From the NCBI RefSeq assembly GCF_018137965.1, contig NZ_CP073100.1, positions 2,333,754 to 2,397,753 on the forward strand: DNA of 64,000 nucleotides, read 5' to 3'. A model generated the notes under the pieces. The model had not been told where the DNA came from, made no database searches, and worked only from the letters and a program-made list of their open reading frames with translations. Of the stretch, positions 8,072 through 17,957 are shown piece after piece; positions within the stretch are counted from its first letter, which is position 1, and each line of letters begins with the position of its first letter. The position numbers were made by a program, and so were the translations under genes. Source of the DNA: Luteolibacter ambystomatis. GTDB lineage: Bacteria; Verrucomicrobiota; Verrucomicrobiia; Verrucomicrobiales; Akkermansiaceae.

Positions 8072-10474
8072 ATGCCTGACGACGAAGCCACCATCGCCTA
8101 CTGCCACTCATGCGGAGGACCGATGGACGTTTCAGAAGTCGCTCCCTTTTCGAATGTCGAGTGCCCGCAGTGCGGGAAGCACACCCGGGTGAAGCGGGAA
8201 TTCGGCCCCTACACGCTGCTGCGCCGCCATGCCATCGGCGGAATGAGCGTGGTCTTCGTGGCGCATGACAACACGCTGGACCGCGAGGTGGCGCTGAAGA
8301 TTCTCAATGAGGACTACTCGGCGGATGAGCGGCGGATCGAGGCCTTCGAGGAGGAGGCGCGGACCACGGCCTCCATCAGCCATCCGCACGTGGTGCGGCT
8401 GCTGACCACGGGCCGGGCCTTCGGGCGGTTCTACCTGGCCATGGAACTGGTGTCCGGCGGCCACTTCGAGCACCAGATCCGCGAGCGCGGCACGGTGCCG
8501 GAGACGGAGGTGCTGCCGCTGGCGATCCAGGTGGCGGAGGGCCTGCGCGCCGCCCATGCCGCGGGTCTGATCCACCGCGACATCAAGCCGGGGAACATCC
8601 TGCTGGATGCCGCGGGCAATGCGAAGATCGTGGACTTCGGCCTCGCGTTGGTGACGAAGGGCGGCAAGGCCCAGGCCACCGAAATCTGGGCCACTCCCTA
8701 CTATGTCCCGCCCGAGACCATCGAAGGGCTGGAGGAGGATTTCCGTTCGGACATCTACGCCTTCGGCGCCACGCTCTACCACGCGCTGGCCGGAGTGCCC
8801 TCCTGCGCGGAAGAGACGATGGACACGCTGAAGCTGCGCGAGGCGAAGCAGAGCATCCGTCCGCTGGTGCCCGCGATCCATAACCTGGCCCCGGAAACCT
8901 GCGCCGTGGTGGCCCGCGCAATGGCCTACGATCCGGCGGACCGCTTCACGTCCTATGACGAAATGCTGGCCGCGCTGCGCTATTCCTACCAACGGGTGCT
9001 GGCCGGACCGTCCGAACCCGCTCCGGACTCCGCCACCCTGCGCCGCCGTAAAGCCGCCGTGAAGGATCGCGAGCGTACGCTGATCATCGGTGCGGCGGTG
9101 GTGCTGCTGGCCGCCACCGGACTGGCGATCCATTTCATCAACCGCAAGGACCCGCACAAGGGCACCGGCACACCCCTGCCCGCGGCCGGTCTGGAAGCGA
9201 TCCCGCAGGCGGACCCCGGCAGCGTGCAGGACCCCGCCATCGCGGCGAAGATCGGCATGCGCTACCGCTCCGCCCGCGAGGCGATGGAAAAGGGCGAATT
9301 CGAGCGGGCTTCCCAGGAATTCAAACAGTTGCGGGATGATCCCCAGGTCCAGGAACCCACCGGCACCTGGGCGGGCGTGGAGGCTGTGATCGCCACCTAT
9401 CTCAATGGCAAGCCGGAGCTCGCCCGTGAAGAGGCGGACCTGTCCGCCCGCCACGCCACCGCCGCCAATCTCCCAGCTCCGAATGTGGCGGGCGAGTTGA
9501 TCCCGGCGCTGAACCGCATCCGCAAGCTGCCCGCCATCCCCGCCAAGAGCCTCGATTCGGCCAAGGCGGACGCGCCACAGGCTCTGGCGTGGATGCTGTG
9601 CGGGCTGAAAGATTGGGAACAAGGCCGCCTGGACGATGCCGCGGAGTTTTTCAAGTCGATCACGGAGGCCAAGCTGGCCGACCAGGACGCCTGGGCCCGC
9701 CACTACCAGACGGTGGCGGCGCGTTACCTAGCGGATCACAAGCGCCTGACGGAAGCCGAGCCGAAGAGCTTCACCGGAGACAAGAGCACCAGCCAGAAGA
9801 CCATCGATGAATTGGAAAAGGTCCTGGCCACCCTGGAGACCCAGGGGCGCGCGCGCTTCAACCTGCGCGAATGGCAGCTCATGCTGAAGCGCCGGATCCA
9901 CGACCTCGACCACCCGGTGGTCAAGCCGAAGCCCGTCGTGGGCACCACTCCGGTGACTCTGGCGCAGGCCCGCGGGGAGGTGGACCAGCTTTGCAAGGAC
10001 TCCCTCTTCGCCGAGGCTGCGACCCGGCTCAAGAGCCTGCAACCTGCCGAGGATGAGAAGATCACCCGCGAGGCCCTGCTGGCTCTGGCCGAGTCCGCCG
10101 CCTCCCTTCTCGCGGATTTGGAAAACGACCTCGGCCACGGCGAGGTGACGCTGGATCTGAAATCCCGCGATGGCGCCACCTCCTACACCAAAATCTCCGC
10201 CTCCGGACCGGGCAAGCTGAAGGCCACCGATGCGGCGGGAACCGCACAGGACATCGAGTGGAAGGATCTCGCGCCGGAATCGGTGATCGACCTCCACCGC
10301 GCCCTGGTAAAGAATGCGAAAGCGGAGGATGTGCTGCGCCGCCACGAGTCCGCCATCGCTTACGACTGGCTGGCCGGCGACCGCACCCGCGCCGCCTCCG
10401 CCGCCGACCGCCTCGCCGTGGACAGCCCGGCCTTCAAACGCCGCTGGGACGGAATCACGGCGGGATTGAAGTAA
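8072..10474 (+). CDS. Membrane Ser/Thr protein kinase with N-terminal zinc ribbon
   Basis: An 800-residue Hanks-type kinase. Residues 11-34 carry two CxxC pairs (C11/C14 and C31/C34), a small zinc ribbon. The kinase domain (about 46-310) has the glycine loop GGMSVVF, Lys76 in VALKIL, HRDIKPGN with catalytic Asp170, and the DFG aspartate Asp188. A single membrane helix lies near 336-356 (LIIGAAVVLLAATGLAIHFI). The remaining 440 residues are helical, Ala-rich and TPR-like, and should lie outside the cytoplasm. The TAA stop is followed after one base by a REP head (GTAG at 10476). Partner substrates are not evident. Confidence 0.9.
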   Translation: MPDDEATIAYCHSCGGPMDVSEVAPFSNVECPQCGKHTRVKREFGPYTLLRRHAIGGMSVVFVAHDNTLDREVALKILNEDYSADERRIEAFEEEARTTASISHPHVVRLLTTGRAFGRFYLAMELVSGGHFEHQIRERGTVPETEVLPLAIQVAEGLRAAHAAGLIHRDIKPGNILLDAAGNAKIVDFGLALVTKGGKAQATEIWATPYYVPPETIEGLEEDFRSDIYAFGATLYHALAGVPSCAEETMDTLKLREAKQSIRPLVPAIHNLAPETCAVVARAMAYDPADRFTSYDEMLAALRYSYQRVLAGPSEPAPDSATLRRRKAAVKDRERTLIIGAAVVLLAATGLAIHFINRKDPHKGTGTPLPAAGLEAIPQADPGSVQDPAIAAKIGMRYRSAREAMEKGEFERASQEFKQLRDDPQVQEPTGTWAGVEAVIATYLNGKPELAREEADLSARHATAANLPAPNVAGELIPALNRIRKLPAIPAKSLDSAKADAPQALAWMLCGLKDWEQGRLDDAAEFFKSITEAKLADQDAWARHYQTVAARYLADHKRLTEAEPKSFTGDKSTSQKTIDELEKVLATLETQGRARFNLREWQLMLKRRIHDLDHPVVKPKPVVGTTPVTLAQARGEVDQLCKDSLFAEAATRLKSLQPAEDEKITREALLALAESAASLLADLENDLGHGEVTLDLKSRDGATSYTKISASGPGKLKATDAAGTAQDIEWKDLAPESVIDLHRALVKNAKAEDVLRRHESAIAYDWLAGDRTRAASAADRLAVDSPAFKRRWDGITAGLK

Positions 10475-10475
10475 T

Positions 10476-10650
10476 GTAGTCGAAAGCTCCGCTTTCGATA
10501 TGGGAGCGGTTGGATGGTGGGGAGAGCCGGAGGACGAGCGACCCAATGTAGTCGAAAGCTCCGCTTTCGATCCGGGGGCGGGTGGATGGCAGGCGGAAGC
10601 CGAAGAACTGGTAACGCCCCCCGCAGAGGGAAAGCGGAGCTTCCCCCTAC
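10476..10650. repeat. Triple REP cluster (TCGAAAGC and GGGGAAGC families)
   Basis: Two direct GTAG-TCGAAAGC..GCTTTCGA hairpins (heads at 10476 and 10548) are followed by one inverted GGGAAAGC..TTCCCCCTAC hairpin ending at 10650. The first head lies one base after the stop of the kinase gene. The cluster fills the space to the topoisomerase gene. Confidence 0.85.
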
Positions 10651-10753
10651 ATTGCTTCGCTCTGAAAATGAATCCCTTAGCCTGACCGGACAGGTCTCCC
10701 CCACCCCCGCGCTTGCACCGGTAACCCGCCTCCGGTACTTCTCGCCGCCAGAC

Positions 10754-12601
10754 ATGGCAGCCGAATACACCGAAGCCGACATCAAGTCCCTCGACTGGCG
10801 CGAACACATCCGCCTCCGCCCGGGCATGTACATCGGAAAACTCGGGGACGGCTCCTCGCCCGATGACGGGCTCTACATCCTGCTCAAGGAGGTCATCGAC
10901 AACTCGATCGACGAGTTCATCATGGGCAACGGCAAGGAGATCCGCGTCGAGATCGACGAGGAGGGCCGCGTGGAGGTCCGGGACTTCGGCCGCGGCATCC
11001 CGCTGGGCAAGCTCTACGACTGCGCCGCCCAGATCAACACCGGTGCCAAGTACGACAGCGAGGCGTTCAAGAAAACCGTCGGCCTCAATGGCGTGGGCAT
11101 CAAGGCGGTGAACGCGCTTTCCAGCTTCTTCGAGATCCAGGCGTGGCGCGATGGCGAGACGAAGGCCATCGAGTTCTCGAAGGGCCAGGTGGCGGTGGAC
11201 ATGAAGCACACCCGCCGCGAAGAAGCGCCGAACGGCACGCGCCTCGCCTTCGAGGTGGACCGCACGATCTTCCCGGCGAAGTCGAAGTTCAAGGACACCT
11301 TCGTGGAGAAGATGTGCCGCTACTACTCCTACCTGAATCCGGGACTGACCCTGGTACTCAATGGGAAGAAGTTCAAATCGAAGGACGGCCTGCTCGACCT
11401 GCTGCGCGAGGAGATGGAGAGCGAGGCGCTCTACGATCCGATCCATCTCACCGGCAAGGACATCGAGATCGCCTTCACCCACACGCCGGAGAGCGGCGAG
11501 GAGTACTACACCTTCGTCAACGGCCAGAACACCACGCAGGGCGGCACCCACTTGCAGGCCTTCCGTGAGGGTCTGGTGAATGCGATCCGCGGTTTCTACA
11601 AGAAGCAGTATGAACCGGCGGACATCCGTGCGGGCATCGAGGCGGCCATCGTGGTGCGCATCGAGGAGCCGGTGTTCGAATCGCAGACGAAGACGAAGCT
11701 CGGCTCCGCCGGGGTTTCGCCGAACGGTGAATCGCTGCGCACCTTCGTGGGCAACTTCCTCAAGGAGCACCTCGACAACTACCTGCACAAGCACCCGAAG
11801 GTGGCGGAGGCGATCCAGAAGCGCATCCTCGCCGCCGAGCGCGAGCGCAAGGATCTCAAGGGCGTGCAGAAGCTGGCCCGCGACCGCGCGCGCCAGGCGA
11901 AGGTCCACAACAAGAAGCTGCGCGACTGCCGCGCCCACCTCGACTCGAAGCACAAGGAGCGCGAGCACAGCACGCTTTTCATCACCGAGGGTGACTCCGC
12001 CTCCGGCTCGATCACGAAGAGCCGCAATGTGGAGACGCAGGCGGTGTTCTCGCTGCGCGGCAAGCCGCTCAACACCTTCGGCCTCGCGAAGAAGATCGTC
12101 TATGAGAACGAGGAGTTCGCGCTGCTCCAAGCCGCGCTCGGCATCGAGGATGGCATCGCGGAGCTGCGTTACAACAAGGTCATCATCGCCACCGATGCCG
12201 ATGTGGACGGCATGCACATCCGCCTGCTGCTTCTGACGTTCTTCCTCCAGTTCTTCCCGGAAGTCATCCGCGAGGGCCATCTCTACATTCTTCAAACGCC
12301 GCTGTTCCGCGTGCGCAACAAGAAGGAGACGATCTACTGCTACGACGAGGAAGCGAAGGTGAAGGCGCTGGGCAAGCTCGGCAAATCCTCCGAGATCACC
12401 CGCTTCAAGGGGCTCGGTGAAATCTCGCCGGACGAGTTCAAGTTCATGATCGGTCCGGACATGCGCCTCGATCCCGTGACCTTCGAGGAAGGCAAGGGCG
12501 TGAAGGAACTGCTCGCCTTCTACATGGGCAAGAACACGCCGGAGCGGCAGGACTACATCATCGACAACCTGCGCGAAGACGTCGACCGCCAGGTGGCGTA
12601 A
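10754..12601 (+). CDS. Type IIA topoisomerase ATPase subunit (ParE/GyrB-like)
   Basis: A 615-residue GHKL-ATPase topoisomerase subunit; the ATG at 10754 starts [20 protein letters not shown], the usual beginning. ATP-site motifs are RPGMYIG, DNSIDE, DFGRGIP and [14 protein letters not shown]. The TOPRIM domain carries EGDSASGSI and DADVDGMHI, which hold the metal-binding acidic residues. The C-terminus has RFKGLGE and ends within the short tail typical of ParE and of GyrB without an insertion. No partner A subunit (ParC/GyrA) is next to it: the following gene is an unrelated hydrolase on the other strand. A second-set topoisomerase IV subunit is the likeliest identity, but GyrB cannot be excluded. 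Confidence 0.85.
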   Translation: MAAEYTEADIKSLDWREHIRLRPGMYIGKLGDGSSPDDGLYILLKEVIDNSIDEFIMGNGKEIRVEIDEEGRVEVRDFGRGIPLGKLYDCAAQINTGAKYDSEAFKKTVGLNGVGIKAVNALSSFFEIQAWRDGETKAIEFSKGQVAVDMKHTRREEAPNGTRLAFEVDRTIFPAKSKFKDTFVEKMCRYYSYLNPGLTLVLNGKKFKSKDGLLDLLREEMESEALYDPIHLTGKDIEIAFTHTPESGEEYYTFVNGQNTTQGGTHLQAFREGLVNAIRGFYKKQYEPADIRAGIEAAIVVRIEEPVFESQTKTKLGSAGVSPNGESLRTFVGNFLKEHLDNYLHKHPKVAEAIQKRILAAERERKDLKGVQKLARDRARQAKVHNKKLRDCRAHLDSKHKEREHSTLFITEGDSASGSITKSRNVETQAVFSLRGKPLNTFGLAKKIVYENEEFALLQAALGIEDGIAELRYNKVIIATDADVDGMHIRLLLLTFFLQFFPEVIREGHLYILQTPLFRVRNKKETIYCYDEEAKVKALGKLGKSSEITRFKGLGEISPDEFKFMIGPDMRLDPVTFEEGKGVKELLAFYMGKNTPERQDYIIDNLREDVDRQVA

Positions 12602-12640
12602 CCGTGGCGGCGGTTTTCAACCGCCCAGCCTCTGTTTACC

Positions 12641-13381
12641 CTACCCCAGCTTCTCCGCAAAGAATCTGAGAAGCATCGCCATCCCCACGCGTCCGACCGC
12701 CGGGTTGTAACGCGGCCCTTCATCGCGCAGGAACGCGTGCGCCGCATTGAACTCGTGCCATTCGAAGTCGATGCCGTGATCCTCCAGCGTCTGATGGATC
12801 AGCCTGCGTCCTTCCACCGGCACATGCGGGTCCTGCCGTCCCCACGTGAACAGGAACGACGCCGTCGCGCTCTTCAACCGTTCCAGCGTGTCATCATTCC
12901 TCCCCGCACCCAGCGTGTGGCTGTGGATGTCCGTCGGATAAAACGCGCCCACCGCCGTCACGTCCGGATGAAATCCCGCGCGCACCGCCAGATGCCCGCC
13001 GAGACACACGCCGAAGCTGCCGACCTTTCCCGTGCATCCTTCGTGCGCTTTGAGAAAAGCCGCCACCACCGCCGTGTCCTCATCGTAGGACGCGATCTCC
13101 TTGGTGAACTTCAGTTCGTTCCCCCGATCCGATCCCGCCTGGTCATACGCCAGCACCGTGCCGAGCGGCTCGAACTCATGATACACCTCCGGCACCGCCA
13201 CGATGTAACCCTCGCCCGCCAACGCCGCCGCCATGCGCCGGATCGGCCCCGTCACCTGGAAGATCTCCGAATAAAAGATCAGCGCCGGCCGGGCTCCCCC
13301 GCCCTGCGGGAGAAACAGATGCACCCGCATCGGGCCGCGGGTCGTGGTGAGATCGGCATGGGATTCTGCAAGCACCGTCAT
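12641..13381 (-). CDS. Dienelactone hydrolase family protein
   Basis: A 246-residue alpha/beta hydrolase. The nucleophile is a cysteine, Cys126 in GSFGVCLGGH, as in carboxymethylenebutenolidase; the other triad residues would be Asp184 (GRQDPHVP) and His215 (NAAHAFLRD). The N-terminal strand RVHLFLPQGGGARPALIFYSE fits the family. Substrate unknown; many relatives act on esters or lactones outside aromatic degradation. It faces the topoisomerase gene tail to tail, with a short GGCGGTT/AACCGCC hairpin between. Confidence 0.88.
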   Translation of the reverse strand: MTVLAESHADLTTTRGPMRVHLFLPQGGGARPALIFYSEIFQVTGPIRRMAAALAGEGYIVAVPEVYHEFEPLGTVLAYDQAGSDRGNELKFTKEIASYDEDTAVVAAFLKAHEGCTGKVGSFGVCLGGHLAVRAGFHPDVTAVGAFYPTDIHSHTLGAGRNDDTLERLKSATASFLFTWGRQDPHVPVEGRRLIHQTLEDHGIDFEWHEFNAAHAFLRDEGPRYNPAVGRVGMAMLLRFFAEKLG

Positions 13382-13399
13382 GATGCCAGCAGTCTCCGC

Positions 13400-13588
13400 T
13401 CAGCCGTCCTTCTTTTTCAACGGCAATCGCTTCCTTTTCGTCGATGCCATTTCCTTGAGTTGCTTCCTGCTCATGGTCTCGAACATCTCCTTCGATGCGC
13501 CCTTGAGCTTCGATTCCGGCGTCTCATGCTTCTTCGCCGAGAGCGCTGCCCCGGCGGCCATCTGCTGCTTCTTCGAGGTTGCCTTCAT
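13400..13588 (-). CDS. DUF3008-like small basic protein
   Basis: A 62-residue Lys-rich protein starting MKATSKKQQMAAGAALSAKK, with SKEMFETMSRKQLKEMASTK and a basic tail. This matches the short DUF3008 family, whose members share QQMAAGAALSAK and a later LxxMA-S-T segment. Function unknown; the charge suggests nucleic-acid binding. It lies between the dienelactone hydrolase (18 bp away) and the dioxygenase, all on the same strand, so they may share a transcript. Confidence 0.75.
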   Translation of the reverse strand: MKATSKKQQMAAGAALSAKKHETPESKLKGASKEMFETMSRKQLKEMASTKRKRLPLKKKDG

Positions 13589-13635
13589 GACGGAAACGTC
13601 CGTCCGTTTCCAACAAAGACAACCTCGGAAAATCC

Positions 13636-14460
13636 TCACGCCGCCTCGAAGCAGCGCATCGAGATGCTGCCATTCTGGAAGCTCTCATGCGTGAAGCGCA
13701 CCTGCTCGCCCGGCAACATCGCGCCAAGCGTGTAGAGCATCGGCAGGTAGTGGTCGTTCGTCGGCACCGCGAGGCGCGCGGTTTCACCAAGCTTCGCGTA
13801 GCCGGACAACGCCGCGTGATCGCCCTGCTCCAACCGGTCCTTCACCCACGCGTCGAACTCCAACGCCCACGACGGCACGCTCGGATCGCTCTCGTCCCAC
13901 GAGATCCGCCGCAGGTTGTGGACCACATTGCCGCTGCCGAGGATGAGAACGCCGCGCTCGCGCAGACGGCGCAGTTGTTTCCCCAGCTCATGATGCCACG
14001 CGGGCGGCTTGTCGTAGTCGATCGACATCTGGAACACCGGCACCGTCGCATCCGGCCACAGATGATGGAGGATGCCCCATGCGCCATGATCGAGTCCCAT
14101 CTCATGATCCTCATGGATGCGGATCGAGGTCACCTCGTCCACCAGCCCCTGTGCGATCCTCGGCTGTCCCGGAGCGGGATAACGCAACCGGTACAGCTCC
14201 TCCGGAAACCCGCCGAAGTCATGGATCGTGGGCGGCGCGGGATTCACCGAAACGCGTGTCTCGCCCCGCGTCAGCCAATGCGCGGAAATCACCAGCACCG
14301 CCGCCGGGCGGCCGTGGCGTTCGCCCAGTTCCCGCAGCGAGCGCGTGAAGGCATTGTCACGGATGATGTTCATCGGGCTGCCATGGCCGATGAAGATCGC
14401 GGGCTGCCTGCCCGTCTTCGGAGCCAGCTCCACGGCGCTTTCCAGATCACGGAGATTCAT
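13636..14460 (-). CDS. ygiD: DODA-type extradiol ring-cleavage dioxygenase (YgiD-like)
   Basis: A 274-residue metalloenzyme of the 4,5-DOPA dioxygenase family. Candidate metal ligands and catalytic histidines are His26 (FIGHGSPM), His61 (SAHWLTRG), His125 (LDHGAWGIL), His181 (GSGNVVHNL) and His237 (NDHYLPML), a complete set. Bacterial YgiD proteins cleave L-DOPA in vitro, but their physiological substrate is uncertain. It is the first gene of a possible three-gene minus-strand group with the DUF3008 and dienelactone hydrolase genes; ring cleavage followed by a lactone hydrolase would make chemical sense, but this is inference. Confidence 0.88.
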   Translation of the reverse strand: MNLRDLESAVELAPKTGRQPAIFIGHGSPMNIIRDNAFTRSLRELGERHGRPAAVLVISAHWLTRGETRVSVNPAPPTIHDFGGFPEELYRLRYPAPGQPRIAQGLVDEVTSIRIHEDHEMGLDHGAWGILHHLWPDATVPVFQMSIDYDKPPAWHHELGKQLRRLRERGVLILGSGNVVHNLRRISWDESDPSVPSWALEFDAWVKDRLEQGDHAALSGYAKLGETARLAVPTNDHYLPMLYTLGAMLPGEQVRFTHESFQNGSISMRCFEAA

Positions 14461-14546
14461 GCCGCGAGACTACCCCCGCTCCCCCGATCCGGGAAATGCC
14501 TCCTCCTTGGCCTGAGCATGCAAAAAGTGATCACCCCTCTTCGTAC

Positions 14547-14615
14547 GTAGTTCCTCCTTCAGGAGGGCGTCTGACGCATCGCCGCTCCACCCCGCCCTCC
14601 TAAAGGAGGAACTAC
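14547..14615. repeat. REP pair, GTAG-TTCCTCC family
   Basis: An inverted pair: GTAGTTCCTCC/GGAGGGCG on the left and CGCCCTCC/GGAGGAACTAC on the right, separated by about 23 bp. It lies in the gap between the divergent YgiD-like and flavoprotein genes. The rest of 14461-14712 shows nothing recognisable. Confidence 0.8.
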
Positions 14616-14712
14616 ATACCCCGCATCCATCTCTCCCTTTTTTCGGCTGGAAATCTTCATCGCCTAAAACCTCGACTCCCTTCCCACCTCCCCCCTACAC
14701 CCGGGGCGGCAC

Positions 14713-15894
14713 ATGGAAATGGAGATCGCAATCATCGGAGGCGGCCCCGCGGGCCTGCGCGCGGCGGAAGTCGCGGCGCAGTCGGGCGCGCGCGTCACCG
14801 TCTTCGATGCGAAACCCTCCGTCGGCCGCAAGCTCCTCGTCGCCGGACGCGGCGGCCTGAACCTTACCCACGGCGAGGACTTCGAGGGCTTCATCACCCG
14901 CTACTCCGGCGCGGATCAGCCCGTCGGCTTCTGGCGTGGCGTCTTGGAAGCCTTCACCCCCGCCGACCTCGGCGCATGGGCCGCCGGACTCGGCATCGAG
15001 ACATTCGAACAACGCACCGGCCGCGTCTATCCGCGTGAAATGAAAGCCGCGCCGCTGCTGCGCCGCTGGATTGAGCGCCTGCGCGGGCTCGGCGTCACCT
15101 TCCACATGAACCACCGCTGGACCGCGTTGCATCACGGCGCGCGCATCCGGCTCGGCTTCGATCAACGCGAATACGCATGCGATGCCGTCATCCTCGCCAT
15201 GGGCGGTGCCTCGTGGCCCATCACCGGCTCCGATGGCGGCTGGGTGCCCGTCTTGGAAAACCTCGGCATCCGCGTGAATCCCCTCGTCCCCGCCAACTGC
15301 GGCTGGGAACACCCGTGGCCCGCCGAAGTGCTCGCCCTCGCCGAAGGCCAGCCGCTCAAAAACATCGCCGTCCGCGCGGGCGGCACCACCGCCACCGGCG
15401 AGCTCATGGTCACCGCCTACGGCATCGAAGGCGGCGCGATCTACCAGCTCGGAGCCGCCCTGCGCGCGATGCCGCAACCGGTGATCGAAATCGACTTCAA
15501 GCCCACCTTCACCGCGGACGAACTCGCACGGAAACTGGAGTCCGTGAAGCACGATCACATCACCTTCAGCCGCGAGCGTTGGAAGCTCTCCGCCGCCGCC
15601 CACGCCATCCTCACCCACGGCCTGCCCGCGGACCTCGATGCCACCACGCTCGCTCTCCGCGCCAAGGCCTGCCCCATTCCCCTCACCGCCCCGCGTCCCA
15701 TCGCCGAGGCCATCTCCTCCTCCGGTGGCGTCTGCTGGAGCGAGCTCGATGCCTCGCTCATGCTCAGGAAACTCCCCGGCGTGTACGTCGCCGGGGAAAT
15801 GATCGACTGGGAAGCCCCCACCGGGGGCTACCTCATGCAAGGCTGCTTCGCCACCGGCACCCACGCCGCCCGGGCAGCGCTGCAAAGAAGTTGA
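14713..15894 (+). CDS. HI0933-like/BaiN-type flavoprotein
   Basis: A 393-residue FAD-dependent protein. The dinucleotide-binding loop IAIIGGGPAGLRAAEVAAQ lies at the N-terminus, followed by VGRKLLVAGRGGLNLTH, the signature of the HI0933-like family. Near the C-terminus SSSGGVCWSELD and GVYVAGEMIDWEAPTGGY form the second FAD contact. The sequence LLVAGRGGLNLTHGED suggests the TIGR03862 branch rather than BaiN itself. Reaction unknown. A second in-frame ATG six bases downstream could also be the start. The tail is followed by a GTAG-headed hairpin at about 15910. Confidence 0.85.
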   Translation: MEMEIAIIGGGPAGLRAAEVAAQSGARVTVFDAKPSVGRKLLVAGRGGLNLTHGEDFEGFITRYSGADQPVGFWRGVLEAFTPADLGAWAAGLGIETFEQRTGRVYPREMKAAPLLRRWIERLRGLGVTFHMNHRWTALHHGARIRLGFDQREYACDAVILAMGGASWPITGSDGGWVPVLENLGIRVNPLVPANCGWEHPWPAEVLALAEGQPLKNIAVRAGGTTATGELMVTAYGIEGGAIYQLGAALRAMPQPVIEIDFKPTFTADELARKLESVKHDHITFSRERWKLSAAAHAILTHGLPADLDATTLALRAKACPIPLTAPRPIAEAISSSGGVCWSELDASLMLRKLPGVYVAGEMIDWEAPTGGYLMQGCFATGTHAARAALQRS

Positions 15895-15909
15895 GGCTTC
15901 AGCCACCAC

Positions 15910-16049
15910 GTAGCTGAAGTGGTAACACTTCAGGTGGGGAGGAGATGCGAAGTCTCCCGCATATCCAGTCTCCTCCCGATCCCCCCCGATGCAACGCCCG
16001 GGCATCCGGGTCAATCCACCCAGCCCGAAGTCTCACGACTCCGGCTACA
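15910..16049. repeat. Two REP-like hairpins
   Basis: GTAGCTGAAGTG/CACTTCAGG at about 15910-15934 (family CTGAAGT), then an inverted copy of another family, CCCGAAGTC/GACTCCGGCTAC, ending at about 16049 near the stop of the cupin gene. Confidence 0.75.
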
Positions 16050-16060
16050 CAAGAGATCCC

Positions 16061-16525
16061 TCACACCGGCGGAAAGCTGATCCCATGCTCCGCCGCGATC
16101 GCGATCAGCGCGGGAAAATCCGGTGGCCCGCCCTTCTCGAATTCCGCCGCACAGCGCCCGAAGAACACCTCGAAGCCCGCCGGAGCCACATGGATGATCT
16201 GTTTCAACGGCACATCCCCGATGTTCCGGAACGTGTGGAACGAATTCTTCGGCATATACACCGTCGTCCCCGGTCCGGCTTCCGTCCACACGCCATCCAG
16301 GAAAAACTCCGCGCGGCCTTCCAGCACATGGAACCACTCGTCCTCATTCGCATGGATGTGCGGCGGCGGCCCTCCGCCCGGCGGCGTGATCGCCGTGAAC
16401 ATCGCGAACCGCCCGCCGGTATCCGCCCCATCGAGATGCACATGCAGCTCATCCCCGAAAGCGCGGATCACACGGCCTTTCCCCGGAGGGACCAACGCTG
16501 GCAAGGGATCGGCATTCGTGCTCAT
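16061..16525 (-). CDS. Single-domain cupin protein
   Basis: A 154-residue cupin; the ATG at 16525 (MSTNADPLPALVPPG) is preferred because the upstream extension is low-quality sequence. The first cupin motif PPPHIHANEDEWFHVLEG supplies two His and a Glu as metal ligands; the second, MPKNSFHTFRNIG, supplies the last His. Such small cupins bind a metal and act as isomerases, dioxygenases or sensors. Function unresolved. It is divergent from the glycosidase gene at 16657. Confidence 0.82.
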   Translation of the reverse strand: MSTNADPLPALVPPGKGRVIRAFGDELHVHLDGADTGGRFAMFTAITPPGGGPPPHIHANEDEWFHVLEGRAEFFLDGVWTEAGPGTTVYMPKNSFHTFRNIGDVPLKQIIHVAPAGFEVFFGRCAAEFEKGGPPDFPALIAIAAEHGISFPPV

Positions 16526-16656
16526 CACCCCGCCATCTAACAAACCCACCATCGCTTTGCAACGCACCTTTCCTCCTTCTTCCTTTCGTGACCCTTCGTG
16601 TCTTTCGTGGTTCCTCCCCTGACAAAACCCGCCCCCTTCCACGTAACACCCCATCC

Positions 16657-17943
16657 ATGAAAACCCTCTTCCCCTTCCTCTGTCTCGCTGCGGGTCTCGC
16701 GCATGCCGCACCGGCCCCACGGCCGCCGATGAAGGACTTCCTCGGGCTCAACGGCCACACCGTCCAATTCAAGCCGGACCTCTACCGCCCCGTCTGTGGC
16801 GTGGTCCGCGACTACCATCCGGTGGAATGGGATCTCGGCAAGGAGACCTCCGCGTTGCCGAAGCTCCCCATGGCCAAGAACGGCGTCCCCTGGGACAAGG
16901 TCTACGGAAGCTGGAAGGACAAGCAGTGGACTATCGACGCCTGCCTGATGTTCGAGTCCATCCCGCGCGAACAATGGAAGGACATGCCCGCCGATGCCAA
17001 GGCCTACGGCCGCGCCTTCGCCAAGCAATTCGGCCCCTCCTCCGCCACCCCGCTGCTGGAGTCCGTGGAAATCGGCAACGAACCCGGCAAGTGGTCGGAC
17101 AAGGACTACACCACCATGCTCCGCGCCATGGCCGAGGGTATCCGCGAGGGCGATCCGAAATTGAAAATCGCCACCTGCAATCTCACCACCGGCAAGAGCG
17201 GCGACTATGAAAAGAGCGTCACCACCATCGAGAACAACCTGCCGCTGGTGGACGTGCTGAACATCCACTCCTACGCCCAGCTCGAGAACTGGCCCACATG
17301 GAAACGCAGCTTCCCCGAGGACCCCGCGTTGAAGAAGTATCTCCCGGATATCGAGGCGTTGTGCAAGTGGCGCGATGAAAAGTGCCCCGGCAAACCGGTC
17401 TGGCTCACCGAATTCGGCTACGACAGCACCACCAAGCCCTCGCCCACCACCGGCGATTTCTCGAAGTGGGTCGGCGTCAGCGATCTACGGCAGGCACAGT
17501 GGTTGACCCGCTCCGTCCTCGTCTTCTCCGCCATGCCGCTCGACCGCGCGTATGTGTATTTCTTCGATGACAAGGACGAGCCGCAGCTCCACGGCAGCTC
17601 CGGCCTCACGCGGAACTTCCAGCCGAAGCCTTCCTTCCACGCGCTCTCGCATTTCCAGAAGGTCCTCGGCGACTACCGCTTCTCCCGCATCGTGAAGAAC
17701 GAACCCGGCAAGGTCCGCCTCCAGGAATACCTCCACGCCACCGATCCGAAGAAAATCGTCTGGGTCATCTGGTCCCCCACCGGCGAGGACAAGTCGTTCC
17801 AACAAGCCATCCCGAATCTCCCCGGGAAACTCACCACCATCGAACGCATGCCGTTGGATGAGAAGACCGTCAGCATCCCCGTGAAAACACCGCTCACTGT
17901 CGAGGTCACCGAATCGCCGCTCTATCTCATGATGGAAAGGTAG
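16657..17943 (+). CDS. Secreted glycoside hydrolase of clan GH-A type
   Basis: A 428-residue exported protein with a signal peptide (MKTLFPFLCLAAGLAHA). The middle part looks like a TIM-barrel glycosidase: EIGNEPG presents Glu142 as likely acid/base after beta-strand 4, and WLTEFGYD presents Glu252 as likely nucleophile after beta-strand 7. The C-terminal 100 residues are beta-rich (VRLQEYLHATDPKKIVWVIW), as in the sandwich domain that follows GH39 and GH30 barrels. The exact GH family was not assigned. It stands alone. Confidence 0.72.
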   Translation: MKTLFPFLCLAAGLAHAAPAPRPPMKDFLGLNGHTVQFKPDLYRPVCGVVRDYHPVEWDLGKETSALPKLPMAKNGVPWDKVYGSWKDKQWTIDACLMFESIPREQWKDMPADAKAYGRAFAKQFGPSSATPLLESVEIGNEPGKWSDKDYTTMLRAMAEGIREGDPKLKIATCNLTTGKSGDYEKSVTTIENNLPLVDVLNIHSYAQLENWPTWKRSFPEDPALKKYLPDIEALCKWRDEKCPGKPVWLTEFGYDSTTKPSPTTGDFSKWVGVSDLRQAQWLTRSVLVFSAMPLDRAYVYFFDDKDEPQLHGSSGLTRNFQPKPSFHALSHFQKVLGDYRFSRIVKNEPGKVRLQEYLHATDPKKIVWVIWSPTGEDKSFQQAIPNLPGKLTTIERMPLDEKTVSIPVKTPLTVEVTESPLYLMMER

Positions 17944-17957
17944 GCGAAGCCTGAATT

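Noticed and set aside
9728..12295. Minus-strand ORF of 855 codons
   Set aside because: Antisense of the kinase and topoisomerase genes, which show complete motifs in the other strand.
12607..12623. GGCGGTT/AACCGCC hairpin as terminator between convergent genes
   Set aside because: The stem is short and followed by no clear T-run; it may work but cannot be claimed.
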